64,000 nt of DNA from Nematostella vectensis. Taxonomy: Eukaryota; Cnidaria; Anthozoa; Actiniaria; Edwardsiidae. Shown here one piece after another: positions 23,307 to 35,199 of this stretch (position 1 is its first letter; every line of letters starts with the position of its first letter). The position numbers and the translations under genes are program-made. Where the stretch lies: NCBI RefSeq assembly GCF_932526225.1, contig NC_064048.1, forward strand, positions 3,899,937-3,963,936. Direction: 5' to 3'. Under the pieces are notes generated by a model that had not been told where the DNA came from, ran no database searches, and was given only the letters and a program-made list of their open reading frames with translations.

Positions 23307-23533
23307 AATCTACAGCTTGTAAAACTAAACCGAAAACTAAGCAAGATGGCTGCCCCTAGAGATTCTATGGGGTAAAACCGCTGTACAACAATAAACATAA
23401 CACAGGCAGCCCAACACGTAATGTTCAAGGTTTTTAACATACATAAATACTACATTCACCCCTCTGTTAGAGGTTAAGTCTGAGCACGGGGGCATTCAAT
23501 GTTCAAGGTTCTTAACGTAACATAAATACTACA
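23263..23533 (-). repeat. 5' LTR of gypsy element
   Basis: 271 bp, identical to 19358-19628. It ends at the CCATA target duplication (23534-23538). Confidence 0.97.
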
Positions 23534-23660
23534 CCATAGCTTATTTTCTATCAAGTTATTGTGGAAAGTCGTGTTAAACTCGGAATGATTACGGAAAATT
23601 TCGCTGTGTTGTACATTAACGTCGCGTTGAGACCCGTGTAAACTTCAAACTTGCAGTTAA

Positions 23661-23907
23661 AGCCGCATTGTCACTAGTTTACTTCCGGTCGATTACGTAA
23701 CACAATCTCCGATGATTTTTAACAGAAAACGCGAAAAATATTTCAAAATATTGAAAGCGGTTTGTCTATTGCAAGTTTCTTCGAGGATGTGATTGATAAT
23801 TTAGAGCGGATGGCATGTAAATATCTCGGATTCTAATAGATTCTTTTGTCTTTTAACGGTCGAGGTTTCCGTCGGATCTCCGGAAGTGAACTGGTGACAA
23901 TGTGGGT
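23661..23907. mobile_element. TTAA MITE, family copy 4
   Basis: Flanked by TTAA at 23657-23660 and 23908-23911. Same inverted ends and core as 4817-5056, but outside the LDLR-like gene. Confidence 0.85.
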
Positions 23908-23911
23908 TTAA

Positions 23912-25960
23912 ATCAAGTCTCAAGACCTTATTTGTGACCTGAACACTCAAGAATGAGCTAAAGGTATTTACCTCAATTTGCTTGGTCTATTCGGAAGTAG
24001 ATATTTGAATCAGCTGATGTGAACTGTCTACTATATATAAATCGCCATTTTGTGTTTTTTCATAAAGGCTTCTGTTTAGTTTTTCACGTGTTGTTTCCTT
24101 TCGATAAGCTTTTCTTTTCTAAAATCAAACCTCTATCCCTCATTGAATGTCATTATATGTTTTCTCGTTAATATTTGCATTAAAAAACTAGAAGTTTAAC
24201 TTATGCGTTGTCGTAGTGTTTTTGCGCCATGTAGCTAACTTACTGAAGTAATGTTCTAATTACACAGTGAAAGCTTCATGTGATGGAGGAAAAGAACAAA
24301 GATTAGACCCTTTAAATGAATCCAGTGATGTGTCATTTGTTAACAATGTCACAAACCAGTAGAGTAATACTTAGGTATGGTTAATAATGCAACAAATGAT
24401 TGTTTATTCATTTAAGTAAATGCACTTTATATAATCTAACAGTGTTAATCTAACAGGCTTGTTCAGGAGTCCTTCAATACATTGTTTGTACCATTGACCT
24501 ATTTCTGGCATGAGTCCCTGAATTCTTATGTAGTCTATCCAATAGGAGATTTAGACTTATTCTCTGCACAAGTACACCATCACTGATGACAGAGACAAAC
24601 TTTTTCAAAATGGCCGCCAGTTTTGCAACACAGGAACCCCAACATTCCCCCCTCCAGGTATCCCAGTCAACCCTGTGCGCAGGGTCTAGTTTTTATTATT
24701 TCTTAAAAGTGTTCCAAATAGGTTCCAAATGGTTGATGTGAACCAACAGTATGGCCTTTTTCTCGAGACACTTGACATTAAAGAGTAAAAAACATTTGGT
24801 TCGATTGTATGGTTTCTTATAAAATATACTCTTGGAAGCATTCTTATAAACAATTAAATTTACTTGCTCGCATAAAGCAAACAATTTCTAAAACTAGATA
24901 TTCATAAGGTACTTTAAAATTTTTCAATGCTCATTGCTTATAGCAGTAAATCCACAAATTGTTATGTTAATAGCTTGGTATCCTTCTATTTTTTTTTTTT
25001 TTACCAGAGTACCCCTAGGTTTAGATGTGCAAAACACGATAAAACCACAATGGGTCACTTACAAATCTCCTTCCCTCCCTTCATCAGTCATTTTTTTATT
25101 GTGATATGACGGACGATGACTGGTGATGGTTCAGTGTTTTTTAAAATCAATAAGAATCCTTTAAATTACTATCAAACATTTTCCTAAAAGCCAAGCAGCT
25201 TTCTACAGCTATCTATATGTATAATAGAAAATTTACTCGAGACCACGGCAAAAAGAGTCAAGTATTCTCAAATATACTCCGAGCGCAGATTTAACCCCAT
25301 TCAGACTGGGCTTTTTTTAGCTGTCTGTGACTGGAGGGGAGGGGGGGCGTGAACCGCTTATGCTAAAAAATCGTCACGCCCTATTTTAGGTGTGGTCGAA
25401 TCAATAATGACGTCACAATGACGTAATGAATACGATTTTTAGCTATTCTTTCAAATATTGCCTAAATTGTCAAATATCAGGTTAAAATCACCTTGCACCA
25501 TTCGGATAATCCAGAAGTAACCTTTTTACGGCTTTACAATGCAAAAAGGCCATAAAAACGTTTATAATCAAAGTAAGAATGTCCGCCATCTTGGGTCCTC
25601 CATCTTTTGGATCCACCATCTTGGATCCACCATCTTGGATTCTTATGAATTTTGCCAAAAAAATATGGAATTATTACAAAAAAAAGTATTTGCATGCATG
25701 AATTACTACTCATAGTAATGATAAATACATAATATTAGCTTTAAAACGTCATCTAGAAAATCTAGTGACATTTTTAACAACAGATTTGAGAAATATTTAC
25801 CCTCCCCTTCCCCCCTTATAGCAGAGGGTGGGTGGGTGGATGGATGGATATTAAAACAATAGTTACAGTGTAACTTTACAATTCTAGTGAAAAAATACTA
25901 AAACTATTATTTGTAAATTCATAAACATTACTATATACTACATTAGAAATCTATGTACCG
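23912..25960. other. No gene recognised
   Basis: AT-rich. A small GGATCCACCATCTT tandem repeat lies at about 25600-25655, and a G-run near 25338. Short ORFs show no domain. Confidence 0.45.
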
Positions 25961-25962
25961 GA

Positions 25963-28882
25963 TTAGGTCTTTACAAAATTGAAAAGGCATCTGTTTATAA
26001 AACAACGCTTAAGGCGCTCAGTATGTACACGAGGCAGAATGTAGTTATGGCCTTTAGCTCTCAGACACCTATTCCTTTGAGGGGGCAGTAAATCGTGGAG
26101 TGGGTGGTTGCTGTTCCCAGTAATCTTGACCCAGAGACGTCTGTCTCTCTCAGAGATGAAATCAGCAATGGAAAAATACTCGCTAGTGTAACCATAACGA
26201 AAAGCTGTTTTGCAAAACTTATCTAAACGTGAGAGATACTTAGTATGGTGGGCAGAGGCCCAGACCTCCATTGCGTAGGTAAAAAGTGACATTATAAGAC
26301 TATTAAAAAGCACCGTGAGGTAATGTGATGAGTATCCATAGTACTTACAGACCCTAAGAATATACAATCGGGAACTAGCTTTCGATGTTTTCAAATTGAT
26401 TTTCCCAGTTACATGGATCCTCATGGATCGTGATCCCTAACAGTTTCATTCCATTCTTTCTAACGATACCCTCAATGGACTCTGGAATAGGCTTCCTAGT
26501 TTTACCTTTTACTACCATCTCGAAAGTCTTTTTCATGTTCAACTCCATTCGGTTCTCCACCGCCTAGCGCTTGATGTTGGAAACTTCCTCCAGCGAGGAA
26601 TCAATCGTGTCTGAGCCAGATATCACAGGAGTACTTATTGTGATATCATCCGCATATTTAATCAATAGGGAGTTGGCGCTAGCGGGCTGAATGTCATTTA
26701 CCATAATAGAGAATAGCAACGGTCCTAGCACCGTCCCTTGGGGGACTCCTCTGCTGATTCCAAGGGAACTGGTAGCCATCCCATCAACCACAACTCGCTG
26801 CTGGCGATCGCACAGGAAGCTCGTTATCCAGTTCTTGATGTAAGGGTTGATGTCGTATTTTGCCAGCTTATTACAGAGAATATGTTGAGGGACAGTGTCG
26901 AAGGCCTTGCTAAAATCGAATGACAAGGCTCTAACAAAATCTGCATCGTTGTCTAACTGCTTGAGCCAAAAGTGTTGGCATTTGATCAGGGCCATTGTCG
27001 TGTTATGGCCTTCCTTGTAGGCAAATTGGTCAGGGCCAATTTCCGACTTAAGAGTGAAACAGTGTTCGTTTCTGCAGACAATACGCTCGAAAATCCTCAC
27101 GATGATATTAGTCAGTGAGATTGGTCTGAGTTGACTACACTCTGTCAGAGGAGATTCCTTAGGGATGGGCGAGATGTTCGCTAACTTCCAAGCCATTGGG
27201 ACAGTTTGTTGTTTGAGTGAACAGTTGAAGACATTTGTGACAACAGGTGCAAGATGGTGAGAAAAGTCGCGCTAGAGCCAGTACGGAAATTAATTAGGCC
27301 CTGAGGCAGTTATTTTCTGATCCGATAAAAAACTCATTGCATCGCTCTCACACACTGTTGGGGTTCGGGTGCCTTCAGTTATCTCCCGGCGCACGGGGAC
27401 AACATATGCCTTATCAGTATTGGTGGCTTGAAAATGTGAGTTGATGATGTCGGGTGGAATCACCGAGCTGATGGGCGTTCCCTTTGTCTTCCGGCCAGTT
27501 ATTCTATTGGCTGTCTCCCACCATTCTTTCGAACCACATTTGTGTTCCTTATGAACAGCTTCCACCTGATTTCTCCGAATGAGAATGTTGATACATTCTT
27601 GGCGCCTCAGGATCTCAGCACGGGTTCCTTTATGCGCGATTCTGTTTTTGATGTTACAAAGATGCTTAACCAGGGGGGACATGTAAGGTGGGTCTCTGGA
27701 TGAGACTTTGACCCTAATGAGCGGAAAACATGATTAGCTGAACATCGACCACAGGCTCGCATTTAGCAGCTCCACACTCCCCTCTAGGTTAGCAAGATTG
27801 TTAATAGGTCTCCAGTCGAAAACATTTAGTCTAGCTTCTAGAGCTAGTTTTCGATGGTCTCTAGTATCACGGAAAGTAACATATCTAATCTGAGGTTTGG
27901 TGGGGATTGTGGGTGGAACGGTGACAACTAAGTGGTCCGATCTCACCAGGCCTTTGTGTACTCTACCAGTCTTCCAGAGAAGTGGAGGATTAGTCAGAAA
28001 GACATCGAGTAATTTATCCCCTCTGGTCGGTACATTAACCTTTTGATGTAGCCCATGATGCTGCATCAGATTCTTTATATCCAGCTGGTTGATATCGCCT
28101 GCGATGGCTATCTTAGCATCTGGATCAGCAAGCAGGACTTCATCACAGGTGTCAGATAGAAAGTCCAGTAAGTCTTTAGGCTAATAGATAGGATCAGGAG
28201 GATGGTACACACTGGCCACATAATATACTGAATTTGGAGTTGTTATTTTACACCAAATGGACTCAAAATCATCCGTGGCCTTGACACTTCAATCTTCCAG
28301 TTATTTCTACATATAATAGCAACTCCTCCTCCCATCCGCATCCCAGGTCGATCTTTTCTGACCATCAGGTAGCCATCAGGGCAAATCATGTGAGACAAAA
28401 TTTCCTTGTTGAGCCACGATTCCGAAACAAAACAAATGTCGATGTTATTGCTGTTTAGCTCCGCGAACAAAGCAGGTGCCGCATCCACTTTCGCCAGAGA
28501 ACGAGGGTTAAGCACCATACATTTAGGAATAACCTTAGGGGCTATTGCAAACTTTACGATTTTCACTGCCGTGAGTGTGCGGGATTGATTTCGATTCTTC
28601 GCGTGACGCTCTCGTGGCTCGCGATAGGAAATTACAGTAGGAATATTATGCAAATCCGGGGCAGAGCACCTTGGTGAGGTTGCAGGTGTGGAGTTTGACG
28701 AGTTTGTTGTTTCCAACACAGGGTTACCAATATGGCTCATGCAGTTATGTCGTTTGCCACTTCGCTTTGATCTTAACTTTCTCCGTATCCCTAAGTCTCC
28801 TAGTTCCTTGAACAACTCTTCAGGTATCCGTTATTTATGCTGGCGTTTCCCGATGGATCTTAAGCTGGAGGAACTTTATTGA
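25963..28882 (-). mobile_element. LINE (non-LTR retrotransposon), nearly complete but frameshifted
   Basis: Read on the minus strand. N-terminal part and endonuclease at 28815-28243 (FVSESWLNKEI, PDGYLMVRKDR, GGGVAIICRNN). More endonuclease and linker at 28066-27734 (VRSDHLVV). A connecting part at 27682-27290. Reverse transcriptase at 27196-26564 with RPISLTNIIVRIFERIV, FDFSKAFDTVPQHIL, GVPQGTVLGPLLF and an intact YADD. C-terminal part at 26560-25963 (LLGITIHED, YAMEVWAS). The pieces are in order and separated by single frameshifts or stops, so decay is recent. It is distinct from the LINE at 12340-14731. No target duplication was identified. Confidence 0.9.
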
Positions 28883-30245
28883 AGCCGTGCTGAAACTTGT
28901 GAGGATGTTGGTCCGGTGTCATTTCCAACATGGCCGCCTCGAATTCCAGTAGGTGGGACGAATTGACGTTCTCCCGATCTCCAGCAGCTAACAAATTGGT
29001 ATAAACTGTACAGGGCTAGAAGCCAGGGTGTCCAGTTGAAGTTTGACGACCACATTATCTCGGATATATGTCAGCTATGACTGTATATGGACAAGGTATT
29101 AACAAACATTACAGAATCTTCGCCACATGGAAAATAAGGTGAATACATCGTGTCTTCCACCTGTCCTCCCCCCAAGTGTTAAAACCATGTTTTCCGCAAG
29201 TCTTTCACTGTGAACTTTCGAGCAATACTCGACAACTAAAGAATGGTGTTTGTCCAGAAAAAATCAAAACCCCAAAGAAAAAGCATTTTTGGGGATGTTA
29301 GAAAGGAAAAAAAAGCAAACAATTGAAAACATTCGTTAACTATTGCTATTTCCAGTCCTTTTTTTTTATCTCCGATGAAGAAAACCGTTATATTTTGTTC
29401 AACCCATTGTCATGGTGCTTGGGAAATTTTGAATGCTATCTTGAAATTATTGGCTTTTATTGAGCTAATGACGTTTATGTGCTCTCGAGATATTTTTTAC
29501 CTGGTTACTTCTTTTTATCTACTTTAAATTTCAAAGAAAAGAACAACGTTTTTGATAGAGAAATATTTGGACCCAGACGCAACTCATGCAACTTACTTAT
29601 TTCGTTATGCAATGAAAAACAAGAATATGATAGAATGAAAAATAACAATAGAGTCCTATAGAATTCCTATAAAACATTCTGATATGATATGCTACGTGAG
29701 CCGGCCAATATTCAAGATGATGTGGACTTTAAATATAGTCTTTGTCCAGACCAATTTTAACCTTGGAGCCGAGGAAATTTTGTTTGATGGGTATAGGTCT
29801 CTTCAAAAAGGCGAAAATAAAAACAGTAGAAAACGTCACGCAAATCCATTAAATTCAGTGCAATTCATATGTGAATGATAAGGGAAACCGTCGTTTTACA
29901 TCTCTTAGATGGTGCTTCAGAAGTTTGAATGCTCTCTTGAGAGGTTTTAGCGGAATCAATCGCCGGATGGTTTTAGCCCTAGATTGTTAAGTATTTAAGT
30001 TACCTGAATCGGTATGGGGATATTACTCAAAAGCAAAACGGTCCCAATGACCACATTAATAATCTTAAATTGTGGTATATCTAAGTATTCCCAAAAGTAA
30101 AATGATGAGTCTTTTGTTTATGCTTGGGATAGTCTCAAATCATAGTGATCTATTATGCATTTTCGTCTAGTCTACTAACTGTATTTTAAATAACCTTATT
30201 ATGTAAAATTACTAGCACAACAATAAATCCCTGCAACTACACCGG
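28883..30245. other. No gene recognised
   Basis: AT-rich sequence. The first 200 bp may be the 5' end of the LINE. Short ORFs at 29479-29661 and 29684-29878 lack recognisable features. Confidence 0.4.
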
Positions 30246-30257
30246 TTCCGTGCTGTT

Positions 30258-30410
30258 GTAGCCTGCTTGCAGGCGGTTCTCGGTGTTATTATTGCGGAAA
30301 ACCCTCTCCGCTCGGTGTTCACGTGGCTTAGAATACAAGATGGCGCCCGATCACCGAGCGGAGAGGGTTTTCCGCAATAATAACACCGAGTACCGCCTGC
30401 AAGCAAGCTA
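30258..30410. mobile_element. Palindromic fold-back MITE with 8-bp target duplication
   Basis: The arms begin TAGCCTGCTTGCAGGCGG and run about 60 bp with few mismatches around a loop of about 35 bp. GTGCTGTT flanks both sides (30250-30257, 30411-30418). The 8-bp duplication suggests hAT or Mutator. Non-coding. Confidence 0.82.
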
Positions 30411-30576
30411 GTGCTGTTACCGCAGTTTAAATGGATGCTTATTTTGGGAAGGCTATTTCGAAACAAAAGCATCATTCGAAGTAGATAAGAACACGAACGA
30501 GTACAATTCGGTAAAATTAAAGGCGTGATGACCATCCTTCAGTTGACAAATTCCAATTTGACACTTTTCACCTGTT

Positions 30577-30770
<194 letters not shown>

Positions 30771-30993
30771 AGAGTTTGATCTTAGCACAGAGCACTTTAA
30801 ATTCGTCTTAACCAGCAAACGAGTAAGTACATGGTTAGAATCTCAGCAGAACAGCAAATTTGGTGGTTTTGGTAGTTTTGCTAGGACGATTTCGAGGTCG
30901 GTGTGGAGACAAACTGTGAAACTCTATAGGACACGACACAAAGTGTAGCGGCACCAGAGTAACTTGGTTTATTGCATTCTGCTTAGAGTCAAG

Positions 30994-31800
30994 AATGGAG
31001 GTTGATAACACCACCAGATTGGGGGCAAGTCTTATCTTTCCTGGGTATGTCATAACACCAGCAGTTATTGCAGTTGAGGAATTAATTAATAATATTTACC
31101 TCCGCGTTTTGCCTAGCATTTTGGTTTATCTGCTATTCTTCTGAACGCCAGTGTCTTGCTGGCCATTGCTAGGACTCCGTCACTCAGAACGCCTTCAAAC
31201 TTAGTAATACTGAACCTAGCAATAACTGACTTTGGTTTAGGGATCTCGCTGTTGGTATTAAGCTTCTCAGCTAAAATAGCCTTCAGAATTTCCGGTGAGG
31301 ACGTATACTGTCCGCTATTCGAGATTTCAGAAGCGTCTTCAAACGTTCTAGCTGGGGTCTCCTTTCCAACCCTTTGCCTTTCTACGCTAGAAAGATTCCT
31401 ATTTGTCAATCTCCATCTTCGCTATGAATCAGTCGTCACTGTCAAGCGGGTTGGAATCGCGATAGGAGGGACTTGGGCGTGTCAGTCCTTGTAAATATTT
31501 GGCGTTTAACCGGTTAAGCCAAGAAGCAGCTTTATATATTCGTTACAATCGTTGTTGCCGTAGGACTGATCTTGTCTGCACTAAGTTATGCGCAAGTATT
31601 TTGTGTTTTACGTTGCCATCAGAATCAAATTCAAGATCAAGCGACGGAAGAACAAAACAACATTTCCAGGAAGAAAATGAGAAAATCCGTTAGTACATTG
31701 GTATTAATCTGGTTTATTTATCTACTTTCTCCACACAGAGAGGTAGATCCTGGCCCATGGTCTGCTAACCGCACCCACTTGAGCAGATGTGTTTTGTTTT
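30994..31800 (+). pseudogene. Class A (rhodopsin-like) GPCR pseudogene, intronless
   Basis: The frame starting at ATG 30994 (NTT glycosylation-like site, then TM1-like GYVITPAVIAVE) stops near 31142. The next frame continues with the end of TM1, TM2 (NLVILNLAITDFGLG) and TM3 ending LERFLFVNLHLRY, where LERF stands at the E/DRY position. A stop at about 31492 interrupts TM4. TM5 resumes at about 31530 (LYIFVTIVVAVGLILSA), then a basic loop and TM6 (STLVLIWFIYLLSP). TM7 and the tail are absent. The order and spacing fit a single-exon invertebrate GPCR of unknown ligand, broken by at least one frameshift and a stop. Assembly error cannot be excluded for the frameshift, but the missing TM7 argues for a pseudogene. 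Confidence 0.72.
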
Positions 31801-32099
31801 GATCAGGAATCATTTGGCGTCAGTAAACTTCGGCCGAATAACCACACCAGAGATCCGCCACTAAACCAGCATTCACACATAAGAAAAGCCCCTTAGCGTG
31901 ACAGTCGAAAACCTGTCTGAAATAAACGAGTGTACATGCCCCTATGTCCCAATCCCTTCTTCTCCAAACAGGTGGGTATTTTTTTTTGAAAACATTGATC
32001 TGTTGACGGAGTTTATGAGAGACGTGTGAAGGGCGAATCATATAAGCAAACCTCTCCCTTGCCCAAATGTCAAATCAAGGCCTAGGGCCCGAGTTATAA

Positions 32100-32900
32100 A
32101 TTCGGATTTACCCACCTTACCCACCCCCTCCCCCCCTTTCACTTTTCTTATGGCCCGTCCCTTATCAGGCCTGTACACAGGATATTTCTTGGGGGGAGGG
32201 GAGGGGGGTAGCGAAATCCAAAAAAGTTGGGGGTGGGGGGAAGGGAGTTCTCTGATAAAAATCTGACCACCTCCGAAAAAACAGCAACAAAAAAAGGTTT
32301 TTTTATGCCTTTGCAGTATCTCCACGGGACATTTATTGTCGGATTTGGATACATCCTACAAATAGCACGTTTATTGAGAACCGAAAGTGGACCTTCGGCC
32401 GTTGTTTGTGTGTGTGTGTGTGTGTGTGGGGGGGGGTGTGTTCGTACCCCCTGCACCCCCCCCCCCCCACCCCCCTGCTTATTTATCACCATTACTCTAT
32501 ATTTGTTCTCTTTTTTGTTTAAGTCAGGGGCGGTGGAGTGGTCCCATAAGTGGGGGGGGGGGGGGGGGGGGGGCGAAAGTTGGGGGAGGGTGGGTAGTGG
32601 TTTCAGGGGAGGGGTGGTTGGTGGTTTCAGGGGGGAAGGGTGGGTGGTGGTTCCAAATCCTATTTATAAGAACATGGGGATTTTAAACTGTTCAAAAAAT
32701 TTGTTGTAGGTATATATGCATATACCCCTTGAAACCCTTTGGTTTAAAAAAAAATATTATATAATATATTTAAAGAAACATCCGCTCAGAAATGTGGGGG
32801 GGGGCGCTTTGCAGAGTAGGGGGTGGGGCCTGGCGCTCCCCCCCTGCCCCTCCCCTTCCGCCTCCCATGCAAGTTTATGGAAACCACTTATAAAATTTAT
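32100..32900. repeat. Low-complexity G-rich/C-rich region
   Basis: Contains (TG)n at about 32405-32428, C-runs near 32459-32478, a G-run of about 24 at 32552-32574 and repeated GGGTGG/GGGGGA tracts. ORFs of 94-160 aa here are compositional. No gene is seen from 32900 to 33970 apart from a possible non-coding exon ending at about 33319. Confidence 0.8.
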
Positions 32901-33978
32901 AGACAGCAGTTTTATGCTTGACCTGTTATTTTGAATTTTGAACTTATTACGGTACTAAGTTGTCCATAGCTGCAAATGAGAGAATATAAAGGCACACCTT
33001 CAGAACCTTCACCCTAAGGTAAACTTCGCCTACACCCAATGTCTTTAGATCCACCGGGTTGTGGTTGGCGACCAATACCTGAGTACAAGGTCTAAGAGCA
33101 TCTAGTTTAGAGGAATTCTCGTGGTTTTGCTATAAGAACTAAGTCTTACGAGCTCTGTTTCTTCTACTTTTTGGTTATTTGGATATTTTGGAGAGATTCC
33201 ACAACACCAGTGAGCTAAAAACCTGCATGAATGCATGGGTATCCTGTGTTCTCCTACCGCTGACCGAAAATGCCTTCAGTGGACGACAATTGATAGGGAT
33301 ATCTTTGCCCGTGTACGGTAAGTTATGTATATTTTAACCCGTCTCTCTAAAAACACATGCCTTGTTGTGTGCATGCTATGATTTTTGAGTTAAGGGTCGC
33401 CTTGGATTAAAAAAAATGACGGCCATTATCGTCATAAGGTTCCTCTTCCCGTGAAAGTTTTAATCATGTAACAACGACAACAATGAACAGGCAAAAACAA
33501 TATGTTGTATATGTAATAGAAAAATCACGAACAACAAGTGAGAAATTGTTAAAGAATAAACGCGAAAAAGGAGTGAAATAAGGTTTAGCCAAGGTGTGTG
33601 GGGGTGGGTTGTTTTAGTGCAATGTTCCTGTAAAGTCCTGGATCCCGAGGACGAACAATCATATTTTAGAACCCATAATTTGTTAGCTGTTAGTTTGTTG
33701 TTAGCAATGTGTGGCAAATCTAAAAGGGCTTGTGCGTGTGTTTGTTGTTGGTGGTGTTCGGAAGGGGGGGTGGGTGGTGGTGGTGTGGTTGGGGGGGAGG
33801 GGTGGATGTTGACTGCAGCCCTCCTATTAGAGAAAAGACAAGAGTCACTTTACACCATCAAATTTCATGTCACAACTGCTGCTGACTGCTCCCATGTAGC
33901 ATGCCCAGCTTACCCCCCTAGCCAGCAATAAACTGTGTTATCTATATTTGTTTCAACCAGATTCAAGAACGTCTCAAA

Positions 33979-34438
33979 ATGAGTACAGGTGATGTTGTAC
34001 TAAAGATGATCAGGGTCAAGCAGGAAAGGAAGGATGATTTCACTGAAGATGAATATTTTAGCATCTTGCAAGATTTGCAGCAAAAATACTGTCCTTCTAT
34101 GTCAGAAAGTTGGCAGGAATGCAATCAGGATGGCGACAGGAATAATGCAGAGCAGAGAGTTAAAAAGGAGGATCTTGTCCTAGATGACAACATTATTAAT
34201 GACAATGATGACAACAATAACAGCCATGGTTACAGGAGCAACAGCGACTGCAAGAATAATATAAACAACAACAATTGCTGCTGCTGCATCAGAAACAACA
34301 TCATTATGGGAACTGACAATAGTAAGAACAGCAACAGGAATAACAATGACTACTACAACAACAATAAGATCAGTCTTACCTTCCACGATAACAACCTGCC
34401 ATCAACAAACAACAAGGTGAATACCAGCATTGCCAAGG

Positions 34439-34469
<31 letters not shown>

Positions 34470-35196
34470 CTTTATTATAAGGGATAGTGGCATTGTCAGA
34501 AATCACAGTAGCCACCACAACACCAAAAACAACGGTGATAATAACACCACAATTGTTACTGGCATTAACAGCAGCATCACCATTAACAACATTAGAATGC
34601 CAACTTCAAAAGACAGTAATCATCGAGACCACAAAGACTACCCATTCGAGTGTACATTCTGCCTTAAGAGATTTCGCAAGGCTGTACATCTCAAGGCTCA
34701 CTTGGAGATTCACTCGTACGACAAACCATATAAATGCAGACACTGTGGCAAGGGTTTTCGCCAATCAAGTTATCTCTCAGCACATAAACGGACACATTTG
34801 GATAAAAAGCCATTCAAGTGTGATGAATGTGGTAAAATGTTTGGCAAGAGAACCCATTTGAAGCATCACCAGTTTATTCATTTGGGTGAGAAGCCATATA
34901 AATGCTCTAAATGTGACTCATGCTTTCGCCAAGTTGGGCACCTAAATGATCACTTGAGGACTCACAGGCCTAAACAGCTAAAAAGTGGTACCAAAGCCGA
35001 AGTCAAAATACAGAATTTCATCTGTGTTAATTGTAAGAAGCAGTTTACCTTAAAAAGTACACTTGTGCGTCACATGAAAACCCATACTGGTGCTGAGAAA
35101 CCATTCAAGTGTGCTTACTGTGGCAAGGGTTTCTGGCGCTCATTTGACATGAAAGACCACCATCGCCGAATACATTCAAAAGGGATACCATTGTGA
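33979..35196 (+). CDS. C2H2 zinc-finger protein, six fingers, Asn-rich N-terminus (405 aa)
   Basis: A single open frame. The ATG follows a splice acceptor-like CAACCAG, so an upstream 5' UTR exon is likely; a candidate donor GTAAGT lies at about 33320. Residues 1-75 are acidic. Residues 75-215 are rich in Asn, His and Ser, with runs encoded by AAC/AAT repeats (ten or more AAC near 34441). Residues 222-400 hold six C2H2 fingers: C-x2-C at about 225, 253, 281, 309, 348 and 377. Fingers 1-4 are joined by TGEKP-like linkers (DKPYKC, KKPFKC, GEKPYKC). A 17-residue basic linker separates fingers 4 and 5. Such proteins bind DNA in the nucleus; the target is unknown. There is no KRAB, SCAN or ZAD domain. 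The 3' end has no perfect AATAAA nearby. Confidence 0.92.
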
Positions 35197-35199
35197 TAT

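Larger units (their letters stand above)
19358..23533 (-). mobile_element. Complete Ty3/gypsy LTR retrotransposon
   Basis: The LTRs at 19358-19628 and 23263-23533 are both 271 bp and identical by eye. The element is flanked by the 5-bp duplication CCATA (19353-19357, 23534-23538). It is transcribed on the minus strand, so the 5' LTR is the right-hand one. A polypurine tract (GAGGGGTGAA) directly precedes the 3' LTR at 19629. The internal part has one uninterrupted gag-pol ORF. Identical LTRs and an open ORF indicate a very recent insertion, possibly still active. No envelope ORF is present. Confidence 0.97.
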
